From: Argyresthia goedartella
Lineage: Eukaryota; Arthropoda; Insecta; Lepidoptera; Argyresthiidae
NCBI GenBank assembly: GCA_949825045.1
Contig: OX463809.1
Coordinates: 9,885,501-9,949,500, forward strand
Length of the DNA: 64,000 nucleotides
Direction: 5' to 3'
The position numbers were made by a program, and so were the translations under genes. Under the pieces are notes generated by a model. It made no database searches. It saw nothing but the letters and a program-made list of their open reading frames with translations, and was not told the origin of the DNA. Below, piece by piece: positions 38,001 through 50,400 of the stretch (the first letter of the stretch is position 1; the number at the start of each line of letters is the position of its first letter).

Positions 38001-40753
38001 AAATTGTGACACCTGTCAAACGCACGACACCTGTCCAAAATTGTGATGTGCCTCTGCCACCTCTTCTGAGAAAACCCGTATTAGATATACAAAACGTCGT
38101 TCTTTTCAATTTTGTAAGGTTACATCGGAAATTAAAGTTTTTATATTTTATATCAACACAATGAGGTCGTTATACCCTACTCTAATTCAACTTTAAGCAA
38201 TTAATTATAAAGATCTGCGCAGTACACTGTTATTACAAGAGACTAAATTAATCAAATCTCTTAGGTGAAAAGTCTCTCACCGCTAAAGTTACTCAAGGGA
38301 CTAGACCAAAGAGACATTTAGAGGGTATCCTAGTGTGTGGCCAGAAGAAATATATGTGCCTATATGTAAATGTTATTGTTTATTTTGAATAAAATAATAA
38401 TAAAAATCCTAAAATTATTCGAAAATTCCCTGAAAAAAAAATCTTGCTTACATTACAGAACTAATTACTCTACAATGAAGTAAAAATTACTATAAATATG
38501 AAATTACTTATGACTTTTTGGCTGGTCTCCCAGCGGAGGCTCAATTAACACACGTAGACTCGAATCCAGCCTCGGGTGACATGGCCGAGGGAACAGCGAC
38601 GTTGAAATCAAACGTATGATACCTAGACTCTTTCATAAGATTGTCAGGAACTATTGACTCTGATAATTAAAATCACCAGGGACATTCCGGGTGAAGATAT
38701 TTGGAAATTTGAAAATGTTGCATATTAATTAAAAAATATTGGATTATAATATTAGTTTTATATGCTAGACATTGGCTAATATTCAATTGGAGGCTTTAGT
38801 AGACAATTAATGAATTCCTGTTGTTTAAAAAAATGTGAGATATACATATTTTCATTTCATATTATTAAAAAAATAACGTATGTCTAAACGGTGTAAAACT
38901 ATGTTTTGAAACGGTTTATGTAATGCCCGTTTATCGTATCTACTTATATAGAGACCGTTTTTTTTTATTTCGTACTTAATTTGACATGCGTAAAATCACG
39001 GGGATTCTGATGCTGCAAGAAAAAAAATCTCGGCCCAAGTACAGATTGGATTATGTCAATCAAGAGTCAATCCAGAGCCGTAGGGACAATTTATAATGTG
39101 ATTAAATGCACAATTAAAGCAAACTTCGTTCTCTTCCAGTCGAGAGGATTATACGAAACGCCTGGAGGCACAATACTTCATGTGGCGCATTTGGACTTGG
39201 AGGCCTATGCTCTTGACAAAGAAGTTTTAAGGTGATCAAAACGTAACACAATTACCTATCATTAAATTAGCTTACAGGAAATTTCGAATGCCTCTGGCCT
39301 TATTCCTCTACACTACTTAATACACTCATCTACCGTCATTGTAGTACGAATCACTTTCGCCCATTTATTGCAGATTAAAGAAGTATCTCCAAGATAGGAT
39401 GGCCGATTTTGTGTACAACGGGTTCTGGTTCTCGCCCGAAGCCGCCTACACTCGCAAGTGTCTAGAAATGTCGCAGGAAACGGTTACCGGGACTGTTACC
39501 GTTCAACTATTCAAAGGAAATGGTAAATTGAATGATGCTGAATACACACTGGCCTCGTGAATGGGTTTCTCTAGCCTTCGTTGATCCTGTCTGGACGGCT
39601 TAGCGAAGGCCAACGATCGTTCGTTAGCGTGTGCCCGCGTTCCGAACATGTCGGTAACATCAAAGGAATCGAACCATTGGACGATTTTATACTTGCATGT
39701 CGTGCAAAATGTTCATTATATATTGCGTATAGCGGGCCGGCCGATGTGTGCCCAACATTACAGCATCCGTAAAGCTTTGGTCTGGTGATCATGACGCACA
39801 ACGCTGCGGTATGCGTCGCAACGCAGCGTCACGACGCAGCAGTTAGCGTCTCTGCGGAGAGGTGGTCAGTTGATTTTGCCGCAGCTACCAAGGTAGACGT
39901 GAACATAAACAATTTTTCTGTAATTTGTGCTTTGCTTGAAGAGGAGGAAGAAGAAGAATTGTTACTGCTTCTGAATAGACAAAGAAAATCTCCGAGGAAC
40001 ATGTTTTTACAACGGAGGAGTGAAAGTTGTTACGAAACCTTAATAAAAAGGCATTTAATTGATTGTGAAGAAAAATTCATGGGTTACTTTCGGGTTTCAA
40101 GGGAGATCTATAACAAGAAAAATTCCATATTGTTGACCCGTGAAGCACACCGCAGCGTTGAACCGAGAATGACGCCGCGCTGTGCGGCAGTACACCTCCC
40201 CACTTCACCGCGCTTGCCCCTCGCCGCTGACGCAGACTGCGACGGAACAAGAGAACATTCTCGACGTTTTTCATATGATTGAGTGTCCGGCAACGCATAC
40301 CGCATATCGCAGCGTTGTGCGTCATGATCACCAGACCAAAGCTAGATTTCTAAGACGGTTCACTTGAATGTAAACGTTTACACTGGTTAGGTGCTTGGTA
40401 TTGTAATGTTAGCCCTTCCTCCTGAGTAATAAGTAGAATAGTATGGGAAGGATAGATAATTATACACTCTGTTTAGTTGGAATAATTTGTGATACTGAAC
40501 TGACTTACTATACTGCGGTTATCATAGGAAGAAATCCAACAGCTCAAAGACTTAAGAATGATAATAAGATACCGATAATTTAATATTATTTGCAGTGGTG
40601 GTGTTGTCCCGAAAGAGTGCGGCTAGTTTGTACAACAAGGAGCTGGTGTCGATGGACGTGGCAGGTGGGTTCTCCCCTGAGGACAGCACCGGATTCATCA
40701 ATATCAACGCGTTGCGTCTGAAAGAATACGCCAGATTTTCTGCACAAAACTGA
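35096..40753 (+). CDS. Ass: argininosuccinate synthase
   Basis: Cytosolic enzyme that joins citrulline and aspartate with ATP cleavage to form argininosuccinate, the penultimate step of arginine synthesis. Coding exons: 35096-35160, 35238-35343, 35691-35851, 35982-36066, 36165-36310, 36404-36525, 36636-36787, 39140-39231, 39374-39522, 40596-40753 (TGA). All phases agree, giving 1236 nt and 411 residues; human ASS1 has 412. N-type ATP pyrophosphatase loop SGGLDTS at residues 11-17, substrate-binding [10 protein letters not shown] at 115-124. Further family blocks are [48 protein letters not shown], and C-terminal [17 protein letters not shown]. The donor of intron 7 is GTCTGA, unusual at position +3. 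That intron (2.35 kb) and intron 9 hold the mobile elements. The gene is complete and looks functional. Confidence 0.97.
37297..37337. repeat. short hairpin in Ass intron 7
   Basis: AACTAACAAAAGCGAT and its complement ATCGCTTTTGTTAGTT are separated by a few bases. The stem is about 17 bp. Confidence 0.6.
37782..38127. mobile_element. MITE in Ass intron 7
   Basis: 346 bp with ~65-bp imperfect terminal inverted repeats: GATGTTACCTCACGAAATTG at the left and, as its complement, GATGTAACCTTACAAAATTG at the right. Both continue through AAAGAACGACGTTTT and TTTTCTCAGA. The interior is rich in TGACAGGTGTCA-like motifs. No ORF. Confidence 0.75.
39777..40339 (+). mobile_element. non-autonomous DNA transposon with Harbinger-like transposase remnant, Ass intron 9
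   Basis: 563 bp bounded by 32-bp perfect inverted repeats starting TTGGTCTGGTGATCATGACG. The flanks show AGCT on both sides (39773-39776, 40340-40343), a possible 4-bp target duplication, although AGCT is itself palindromic. The interior frame reads an acidic and leucine run, then [20 protein letters not shown] and [10 protein letters not shown]. This resembles the N-terminus of insect PIF/Harbinger (HARBI1-like) nucleases, but the catalytic part is absent. The superfamily is tentative, because Harbingers usually duplicate 3 bp. Confidence 0.65.
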
Positions 40754-40784
40754 TTTTGTAATATTAATCTATTCTATCTTTTCA

Positions 40785-40790
40785 AATAAA
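40785..40790 (+). promoter_or_regulatory. Ass poly(A) signal
   Basis: AATAAA 31 bp after the Ass stop codon, followed by sequence with no further coding. The next gene starts 614 bp downstream. Confidence 0.7.
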
Positions 40791-41403
40791 TCGACTTGCG
40801 GTCTCGCTAAAACTCTAATAACCTGAGTTATGATTCTTTCTTATTTTATTTTATTCTCCTCTGTTCGGAGTAGGTTTAGGCATAGACAAATAAATAACTT
40901 ACTTTTATATTTATTTGGTATCCGATGGTATTTTTAAACTTTTGTGTGAAATAATATTCAGTCAAATCGACGACATAAAAACGAAGAAAAGGAACAAGCT
41001 GATACCGAAAACCATTAAGGGAAATATACTTGCTCAACAAGCTATTCACCGGAATGGTCATAACTGTGTTGATTTTACACCTACTAAGAACATGTTGTCA
41101 AAAATGACGGCAGTCATATATGATAAAGAAGTTCTTATTTTAGAAGATTAATTTTAAATAAAAAATCTAAATTCAAGGTTGTTTCGGTTGCATTTTATAA
41201 GGTAATTTACACAGTATTTTCCAAATGATTCTACGGTAATTTAAATCTGAAACACCGTAATTTTAACAGATAAACACGGTAGTTTATAGTTTTCACCTGG
41301 TAACACTGATCGGGAATCCCAGAAAAAAGACAAGAATTAGAATCACAATAGAGAAAATGTCGAAATCTGAATATTCTCATTATTATTAGAGCATTATTGA
41401 GTC

Positions 41404-44400
41404 ATGTTTTCATTATTAATAATTCTAAGTGCTGCAGTACTCGTAGATATTAAGTGCGCTGAAGTTACGCAAGTCGCTGTTTCTGAGAGGACCTTTGTTT
41501 ATAATAGGTACGTAGACATTGATAATACTCACGCCTATATTCTCAACATCAGACAGACTATCATTTTAGAATCATCGGTGACAATGACAAGTACAAAATC
41601 ATTAAATTCTGAGAGGTTTAATTGCTCACTTGTCCAGTAAACACTTTTCTAACACCAGTGTGCATTGCTTATTATACAAAAAACATAGCGTCATGCCTTT
41701 TGCCATCACATTTAGCCAGTTATTCAATTGGTAGGTCCTCCATTCTCTGTGATAGGAGGCTAGCCCATCGCTGCTATGCTATGGAGATTTAAGTTTCCCT
41801 AATAAATAACTTAGGAGTTTAGAAAAGGGCTGCCAAAGGAAACTATACTTTATTTCCCCAACCTTATAGCACATTTTTTGGGTTGGCTATACATATTTGT
41901 AATTTGTTAATGGAGTTTTTCTGTCCCCGTACAGTCTATTTGTGATAAGAATGCAGTGAGTCATCACTGTCTGGAGGCCTAGCCACACCCCGTAACCAAT
42001 CAAATTGTTTCCAATTATCAAGCCAAGTTCACAGTGACCAGTTGAAGGTAAACTTTCGAACGCAACAGTTTTGTCCTGTCCTGTGAGTTGGTGTTAACAG
42101 ATTTAAATAAAAAAATGATTACTTCACCTATTTGTAAAAATAAAAGTGGTTCAGTAATTCATAGCGGAGAAAGAAAAGTTATTTACAATGTTTTTGAGTA
42201 CTTTAAACAGTGTGATTTAAATACGACTGGACTTTATAGCACAAAAACAGCAACTGCATGCCATAGAGAATCTTAATACTGCTGCATGCGGTGTGTCTGA
42301 GAGAACAGTTTATAGTATTCTTAGTGAACAAAAGGAAACAAATAGATTAAAATTGCCAGTGAAAAAAAGAGCCCGACTCAATGATAATTAAATTTGATGA
42401 ATTAGATAAATGTTCAATAAGGAGAAAAGTACATTCAATATATTTAAATAAGGACTACCCGACATTGGATAAAATTATGACACTTTGTGAAGCTGACGAA
42501 GATATTCCAACCTTTAAACGTACCACACTTCAAAAAATACTACATGAGCTAGGATTTGACTTTAATAAACAGGACAGTAGAACATTATTAACGGAAAGAG
42601 AAGACATTGTTATATGGCGGCGTAAACATCTCAGGCAAATAAAAGAACACAGAAAAGCAAATAAAACAATATTCTTCCTTGACGAATCGTGGGTAAACGC
42701 AGGGCATGTTAAATCGAAAGTATGGTTGGATACAACTATAAAAGACAAGAGACATGCTTTTCAAGACGGGTTATCTACCAGTCCGAGAGTTCCTACTAGA
42801 AAAGGTAAAAGGTTAAGTCTACTAGTTTTTTTAATCTAAATCAACAATAGATTATCATGATGAGATGGACGGTGACAGGTTCCTTGAGTGGTTCAAAAAT
42901 ATAATGTCTAAACTAGAATCAGGGAGCATTGTTGTCATGGACAACGCTCCTTTTCATTCCGTCATACTCGAGAAAATACCGACGACCGGTTGGAACAAAC
43001 AACAAATAATAGACTGGCTACAAAGCAAAAGGATATCCATGGACATGAGTTATTTGAAAAATGAATTATTGAAGAAAGCCGCCGAAAAAGCCCCACAATA
43101 TGATAAATATTTAATAGACGAAACCGCTAGTGGCCTTGAAATTGTCCTTCTAACTCCATACCATTGTAAATTCAACCCCATGTGGGCCCAAATAAAAAAT
43201 TATATTGCTGCCAATAACGCAAAATTTAAGATCACTGACGTAAAGAAATTATTTTATGATGCAGTACAGTTAGTAGTTGCTGATCGATGGAAGAAATGCT
43301 GCAACCATGTCATAAAAGAAGAAAATACCATGTGGGATTTAGATGACGTCATGGAACTCGCACAACAAAATAGTTTTATAATAATACTAACCAAGATACT
43401 AGTGATAGTGATTAAAATATAATATGAATGACTTTATCTTGATTTTAGACAGTTAAGTGTATTTTTAAATCCATAAAACTTACTCATTAAAACTATTATT
43501 TGTTTGAACTTTAACACCACGGTGAATACACCTTTACCCTGCAGTTGCATTGATGACTCACTGCATTCTTATCACGAATAGACTGTATATCTATACTATT
43601 TTTTGAGAGGAAATGTATAGTTTTTGAGAAAGAGTTTTTATTTATTTTTATTTGAGGTAATATTTAATTATTTACATAATTTTCGCTACAAAAGTGAGAT
43701 ATAGCGACCCGTGGAGGAGGGGGGGGCGGTACCCCTGGAACTCCCCCCTCCGCCGGGACCCCCCTTTTTTGAGGGAGCTCCCTCCCAAATTAAGGTGAAT
43801 GATATCTATAGTTTACCCCATTTTGTCCAGGTACAAATATGATGTGCAATTCAATCTGACGTTGAACAATTTGGTAGAGCATTTCCTAGACTTTGATGAG
43901 GATATTGAAATATATCAGGGTTACCCAACACGAGTGCATGTGTCAAGCAATGGATCCATCACAAACAATCACCCGCTGTTTATAACGGCAACACAACAAA
44001 AGGGTGAGTTCTCATTAATTCATTACATCTCTTTATAATTAGTGATATTTAATAACTTATATTTTTTTTATTTACTGACACGCTGCTAAGCAAAGGCCTT
44101 ATGTGTTGCAAGCATTTAATTTTGATGTAATTTTTTAAAATAATTATGGATTTCCAATGGTAAACTTTAACTTTACCGATAATTAAAATTAAAGTCATTT
44201 GTAAAATTATTAAAATATAATCTTAACAGGTGTATCATCTTAGTGATATTTAATTACTTACATTTTATTATCTTCTGACTCACTGCTAAGCAAAGGCTTC
44301 ATCTGTTGCAAGCATTTAATTTTGATGTAGATTTTTAAAATAATTATGGTTTTCCAACTATAACCTCTCCTATAATTAAATAAAAGTGATTTGTAAAATT

Positions 44401-47400
44401 ATTAAAATATTATCATAACAGGTGTATCATCATGGGAGCTGCCTCTAGTGGTTCAGACCAGTAAATCAACTATTCAGTTTGACGATATGTCGAGAACACT
44501 ATGTCCACATGACGCCGGCCCTAGTAAGTATTGAAATTGGACACACACAAATACTTTGTTTTATTAAACAACTGGATTGTTAAGGGTCTACCAATAGAGG
44601 TGTTGAGTTGGGCGTGTTGCTTCTGTTCCCCGTTATGGGGAAAAAGTGAAGCTGTTTGTTTGTTTTTTATTCATCTAAGCCAGAGAAGGGTAATGTTTTG
44701 GTCTTCTGTTTGCAGACATCACAACAGTTAATCGACCATTTATACAGATAACTACGTCTAGTCCTACCAATGTGACCATTTCAATCAGGCTGAGAAGAGT
44801 CAAAGACTTCTTTGTTGAAGTCGACCATAATGATAATGAAGCTAATTATACGGTAAACACTTTAATCTACTGTCATGTCAAGTGATATGGCAGAGCAAAT
44901 TAGCATCCTAGCCATTGTTTATAATACCTGACACACCTGTATAGATTGAATGTCACAAACTTAAAAGAGTTTTCTATTACAGTGGGTATCATTAAATGCT
45001 AAGCCGAGTACACCGAAGTATTACTACTTCTCATTTGATAGTACACCTTGGAACGTCACCGGCAGTCTAGCACATAAGCTGTTTAGGTGAGATTTATTAA
45101 TAACAACAACATAACATAACATAGCGTCACGCCTTTTCCCGGAGTGGCACTTTAGCATATTAGATACTCCATTTTGCGTGACAGAGGGCTAGCCCATCGC
45201 CGTAGCTGCGGAGCAATTTATTAATACTTCAATTTAAAACATACAAAACGGTTTCAATATCTGTGCACCTGGATTCCTGATTCGTCATTATGACGGTCTA
45301 GGTATCGCTCATTACGGCAAATTAGGTTCCACACGCGTTTTTCGATTTCTAATAATTTTAGACAAAAAATTCAAAGGGCACATTATTTACATTTGTGGCA
45401 TACCTGTCGAAAATCATGATTTCTGCAGCCAGTGACGAAACCGATGACGATCGATAGAGTATTATTTTACAAAGAAATGTGTGTAACTATTGATAAATTT
45501 ACAAAACGATATACTTTTCGAGAAACCTGACTTCAAAAGCCGACAAAAACAACTTTTATGCACTTTGCACTCCGTTTTCTCGCAAAGCTTATCGTTTCAG
45601 AAATGCAAATCACACACGTGTCTTTCAGTAATTTACTCTATTGATGGACATCGGTTTCATATCTGGCCGCAAATATCATGATTTTCTCCATACAAAATTG
45701 CTAGAACCCTACATCTGCCGCCCTGCTTGATATGTCATGAAAATTGTATACTTGTAGTAATTGATTTTGAGGCTGTTTCCTTTGTGATCATTTTTTCCTC
45801 TTCGTAGGTACATATTTAAAACCAAATAGAAACCTAGATATGTACACAAATGACTGGTATCAAAACCAAGTTCAATTCAAATATCATCGATAATTTCGCG
45901 GTACTTACTTATCATTGTCTTCCGTGGCGCAATTGGATTGACGTCAGATACGCAATCTGTAGGGACTGGTATCAAAACCAAGTTCAATTATCATCGATAA
46001 TTTCGCGGTACTTACTCATCACTGTCTTCCGTGGCGAAATTGGATTTAAATCTAATCTGCAATCTGTAGGGACTGGTATCAAAACCAAGTTCAATTGAAA
46101 TATCATCGATCATTTCGCGGTACCTACTCATCATCGTCTTCCGTGGCGCAATTGGATAGACCTCCGATCCGCCATCTGTAGGGACTGGTAACAAAACCAA
46201 GTTCAGTGCAAATATCATAGATAATTTCGCGGTTCTTACTCATCATCGTCTTCCGTGGCGCAATTGGATTGACGTCCGATCCGCCATCTGTAGGGACTGG
46301 TATCAAAACCAAGTTCAGTGCAAGCAAATATCATCAATAATTTCGCAGTACCTACTCATTATTGTCTTCTGTGGAGCAATTGGATTGACGCCCGATCCGC
46401 CATCTGCAGGGACTGGTATCAAAACCAAGTTCAGTGCAAATATTATCGATAATTTCGCGGTACCTACTCATTATTGTCTTCCGTGGAGCAATTGGATTGA
46501 CGCCCGATCCGCCATCTGTAGGGACTGGTACCTATCAAAACCAAGTTCAATTCAAATATCATCGATAATTTCGCGGTTTCTACTCATTATTGTCTTTTCG
46601 CGGTTTCTACTCATTATTGTCTTCCGTGGCGCAATTGGATTGACGTCTGATCCGCAATCTTTAGGGACTGGCATCGAAATCGATATTTATATTTGTTATT
46701 TTTATGTTTTTTTTTAGTCCATAAGTTTTCTTGTACGATTTCAGGGAACCCTTCGTGTGCGATTCCGACTCGAGCTTCACCGATTTTTTTAGATCTCTTT
46801 TTACATTAGGTAGATATTATATATTTAGTTATATAAGACCATATTATACATAGTCAGGTCATAAGTTCTGTCACATGTGCAATATGAAATAATTTAGACA
46901 TGTTTATTATTTATGTAAACATTTATATAGCAAAATGAACTTAATAAAACATAGATTCTTATGGTAATAAAGTTTATTCAAAATGACCCCCGCGATTTTG
47001 AATACAGGCCTTTATTCTGCGCGGCCAGTCGTCAATCGCAGCACGAACGAGGTCCATGTCCATATCGGCGGCTGCCTTAATCAAGGATGCCTTGAGTGAC
47101 TCCAAATCAGGATGAGGCTTTGAGCAGGCTTTTTCCTCCAAGTGTTGCCATATCTTGTAATCTAACGGACTCAAATCTGGACTGGAGGAGGGCCAGTCTT
47201 CGTGCCGGATGAAGTCGATTTCACGCGCCGCCAGCCAGTCTTGTGTGCTTTTCGCTCTATGAGCTGGCGCAGAATCTTGTTGGAATACCCAGTGCCTGTT
47301 ATTAAACATGGTATGAGAAACAGGTTCCACAAGGTTCTTGAGGACTGTATTTTGATACACAACTGCATTCGTTTTTACGCCTTTCTCACAAAAATGTACC

Positions 47401-50400
47401 TCAGTTAAGCCCCAATAAGAGACTCCCAACCAAACCATGAGCGAGGATGGAAAATGACCTCGTTGGACACGCGGAATACGGTTGCTCGCTTCTTCACTGC
47501 TGTGTGCGTACACCTTATCATTTTGTTTGTTGTAGCTCTCTTCCACGGTGAAAATTTTTTCATCCGAAAAAAGAATTTCCCGATGCTTTTTTCCCGCGTA
47601 CCGCTTCAACAAAGCGCGTCCTAACAGAGCGAGGGCGACCACTTCTTGACCTGTCATCTACACTAGAGTCGTCATTGTATCGTTTTATGGTACGATAAAC
47701 GAATGTTTTGGTTATATTCAAATTTTTCAGTAAGTCGAAAATCTGAATTGGCGCGTAACCGCAACGATGCAACGCAATAACTGCGACACGGTCTTCTTTA
47801 AGTGTCCACTCCATATTTAAAAATGAGGAAAATTCTAAAAAGTACACATTATTATTTTCATGAAAAATTCGAAATTCGAATTCAATAAACTTTTTTGTGG
47901 CCAGCGTTCTAAATTCAAAAGTTTTTATTGTGTGACAGAACTTATGACCTGACTGTGTATATACAAAGTAAGTTTCTATTTGTACGCATAGATCTTCCCC
48001 CGCTTGATCTACTTCTCCTGTCCAACTATCGTTTTCTGGAAGACATTGCTTGTTAGAGATAAGCCAGCCTTTGTACACTTTTATCTTATAAGTCTTTTGG
48101 ATGTGTTAATTACAGTACAATAATGGAAAATTATGAAACAGCTATAATGCATTGGTTCCAGGTTCAATTATACAATACCAAAAAGTGTTATTCTGCTGAT
48201 AGAGTCGGACAATGATCTCTGCGCGGTAGTTTCTATACAAAACAATTCGGTGAGTAACAACATAAACATAACTCACACTACGGTAACAACTACCTATTCT
48301 AGTTTATATGTATATTTACTACTATAGAGCTCCGTGGTTTAATGGGTTTCACGCTTGCACCTCGCACAGGTGATGCAGGTTCGATTCCTGACCATGTACC
48401 AATGAGATAATTAATTTATCTTATAGTAGTTCATGTGACTGCTACATAGTGGAGGGCATTAATACTCGAGAGTGGCTTTATGAAACGAGCCGAAGGCGAG
48501 TTTCATAATAATATCACTCGATAATTTAATGCCTAATTATGTACAGTTACATACACTAGTTTATCACCACACATATCATAAGCTCTCTTTGATGTGTTAG
48601 GGAACCGCATGTTTGACCGGCATTGTGGCATTGATCATTGCTCTGCAGTGGTTTAGCTTGTTCTGTAGTACCAACTTCACATACAAATTTGAATGTCATA
48701 ATTTGACAAATTTTTGTACATTATGGTCATAATGATCAAATTTTCAGGTAAGAAATGAGTTTTTAACCAAATAGTTTTACATTTTGCTGGTCTTAATGTG
48801 CGGTTTTTAGACGCAGTAAAGAGGGTTTATGATACGTGTGTAGATAAAGTAAATTATACGGACGTTCTAACTGTGATAGAAAACATCGTGAGGAAACCTT
48901 CATTACTCCATAGCTGCGGCGATGGGTTAGCCCCCTGTCACGCAAAATGGAGTATTGAATAACTGGCTCAAAGTGGGCACAATTGCGCCTCTGCCACCCT
49001 ATACGGGAAAAGGCGTGACGCTATGTTATGTTATGTTATTTACTACTATTACTATTTTAACACTTTAATCCGAGATATTTGAAATATAATTAGTTTTTGA
49101 CGAAGCACCAAGAGGATTTTGGACATTTATTTTAAGGTTTTCGTCGCATCACAATTTTTTATGAGTTTTAACAATCTATTTTCATTGTTCTTTTATAAAC
49201 TCTTCCCTGATATCATAGACAGTAATTTTCACTAATTAACTGTTAAAATATATATGCACAAAAGTTGGCTAACTTTTGTGAATATGCCTTTGCCACTCCG
49301 AACGGGGTAAAGCATTGACGGCATGTGCGTCATATTGTATATGTTTGTGTTGCAGTGCCCAGTGATTGACAATGAAGCGGACGTTTTATACCAAGGTTAC
49401 CACTTAACGATGACAACCAAAGGAGGAATAACTCTCACCGTAAGTAACAGACAAGGCCGAATGCTCAGGCAGATGCTTAAATAGAGTGATGCTTAATTAA
49501 TTGTCGTAGTTAGTATGTAATGTGATATATGATGATGATAAGGTGGGACGCCCGCTGAGCCACAGGCAGGTGATCGGTTCCTCTATTGTGACTATTTCAC
49601 CCAATTCCCAGTGTTTGGGCACTGGTTACTGTTGGTGCAACAGATGTCCCTCCCCAAATCTTCTTGTTCGCTTAATAAATTCTAGGATGTCGCTAAACTT
49701 TAAGTTTGATAAACCATCTACTTTAATGCTATCTAGTGTTCGCCATGTTTGAATACATTACGCATTCTCCCAAGAAGTGTCATGATGAGTGATCAGATGT
49801 GTCACTGGCATCTTTCCTCCAAGCCACAGTGAGGGCATGATGGGTCCTGTACGAGCCTTAATAATGACAGGTGTCTATATAGTTGCAGTGACCTGTCACT
49901 ACACCTACCAGTATTTCTATGGTTTCCCTAAAATATTAAGTAAATAATTAGCCTTTTTGGGGTCTTTCCTTAAGATCTTACAGTCTTTGGTGTTCTTCCA
50001 CTCTAGGTTTGCATCTCGCGTAGCTATCATGTTGAAGATGTTCTTTGTGACAGTCGTTGATATATGTATCTTGGTTCTGGTCCAATCCTTCATGATCAGG
50101 GATCCATACGATAATAGTTTCTGATGTTTTTCCGTCGTTATAGTTCGCGTCAGGGTGAAATGGCTATAAGGGAAAGAGGAAGTTGCGGAGGGGGTGGGTC
50201 GCCCCGCACACCCGCAAAGACCCAGCGTCATCTTTGTCGCATCGACCCCGTTTAACATATTCAGAAACTATTAACCGACCTCAACAAGGAGGAGGGTTCT
50301 CAATTATTTGGGATATTTTATATTTTTCTTATCACTGTTCACCGATTTCTCGAAATCGGCTGGACTGATTTGAAAATTATTTTCTTGTTTGAAAGGGTGC

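Noticed and set aside
40915..41151. 78-codon plus-strand frame between Ass and the SID-1-like gene
   Set aside because: It begins at TTG with no early ATG, has no splice context, and matches nothing I recognise.
46012..46327. Minus-strand frames of 67-68 codons
   Set aside because: They are readings through the 112-bp satellite.
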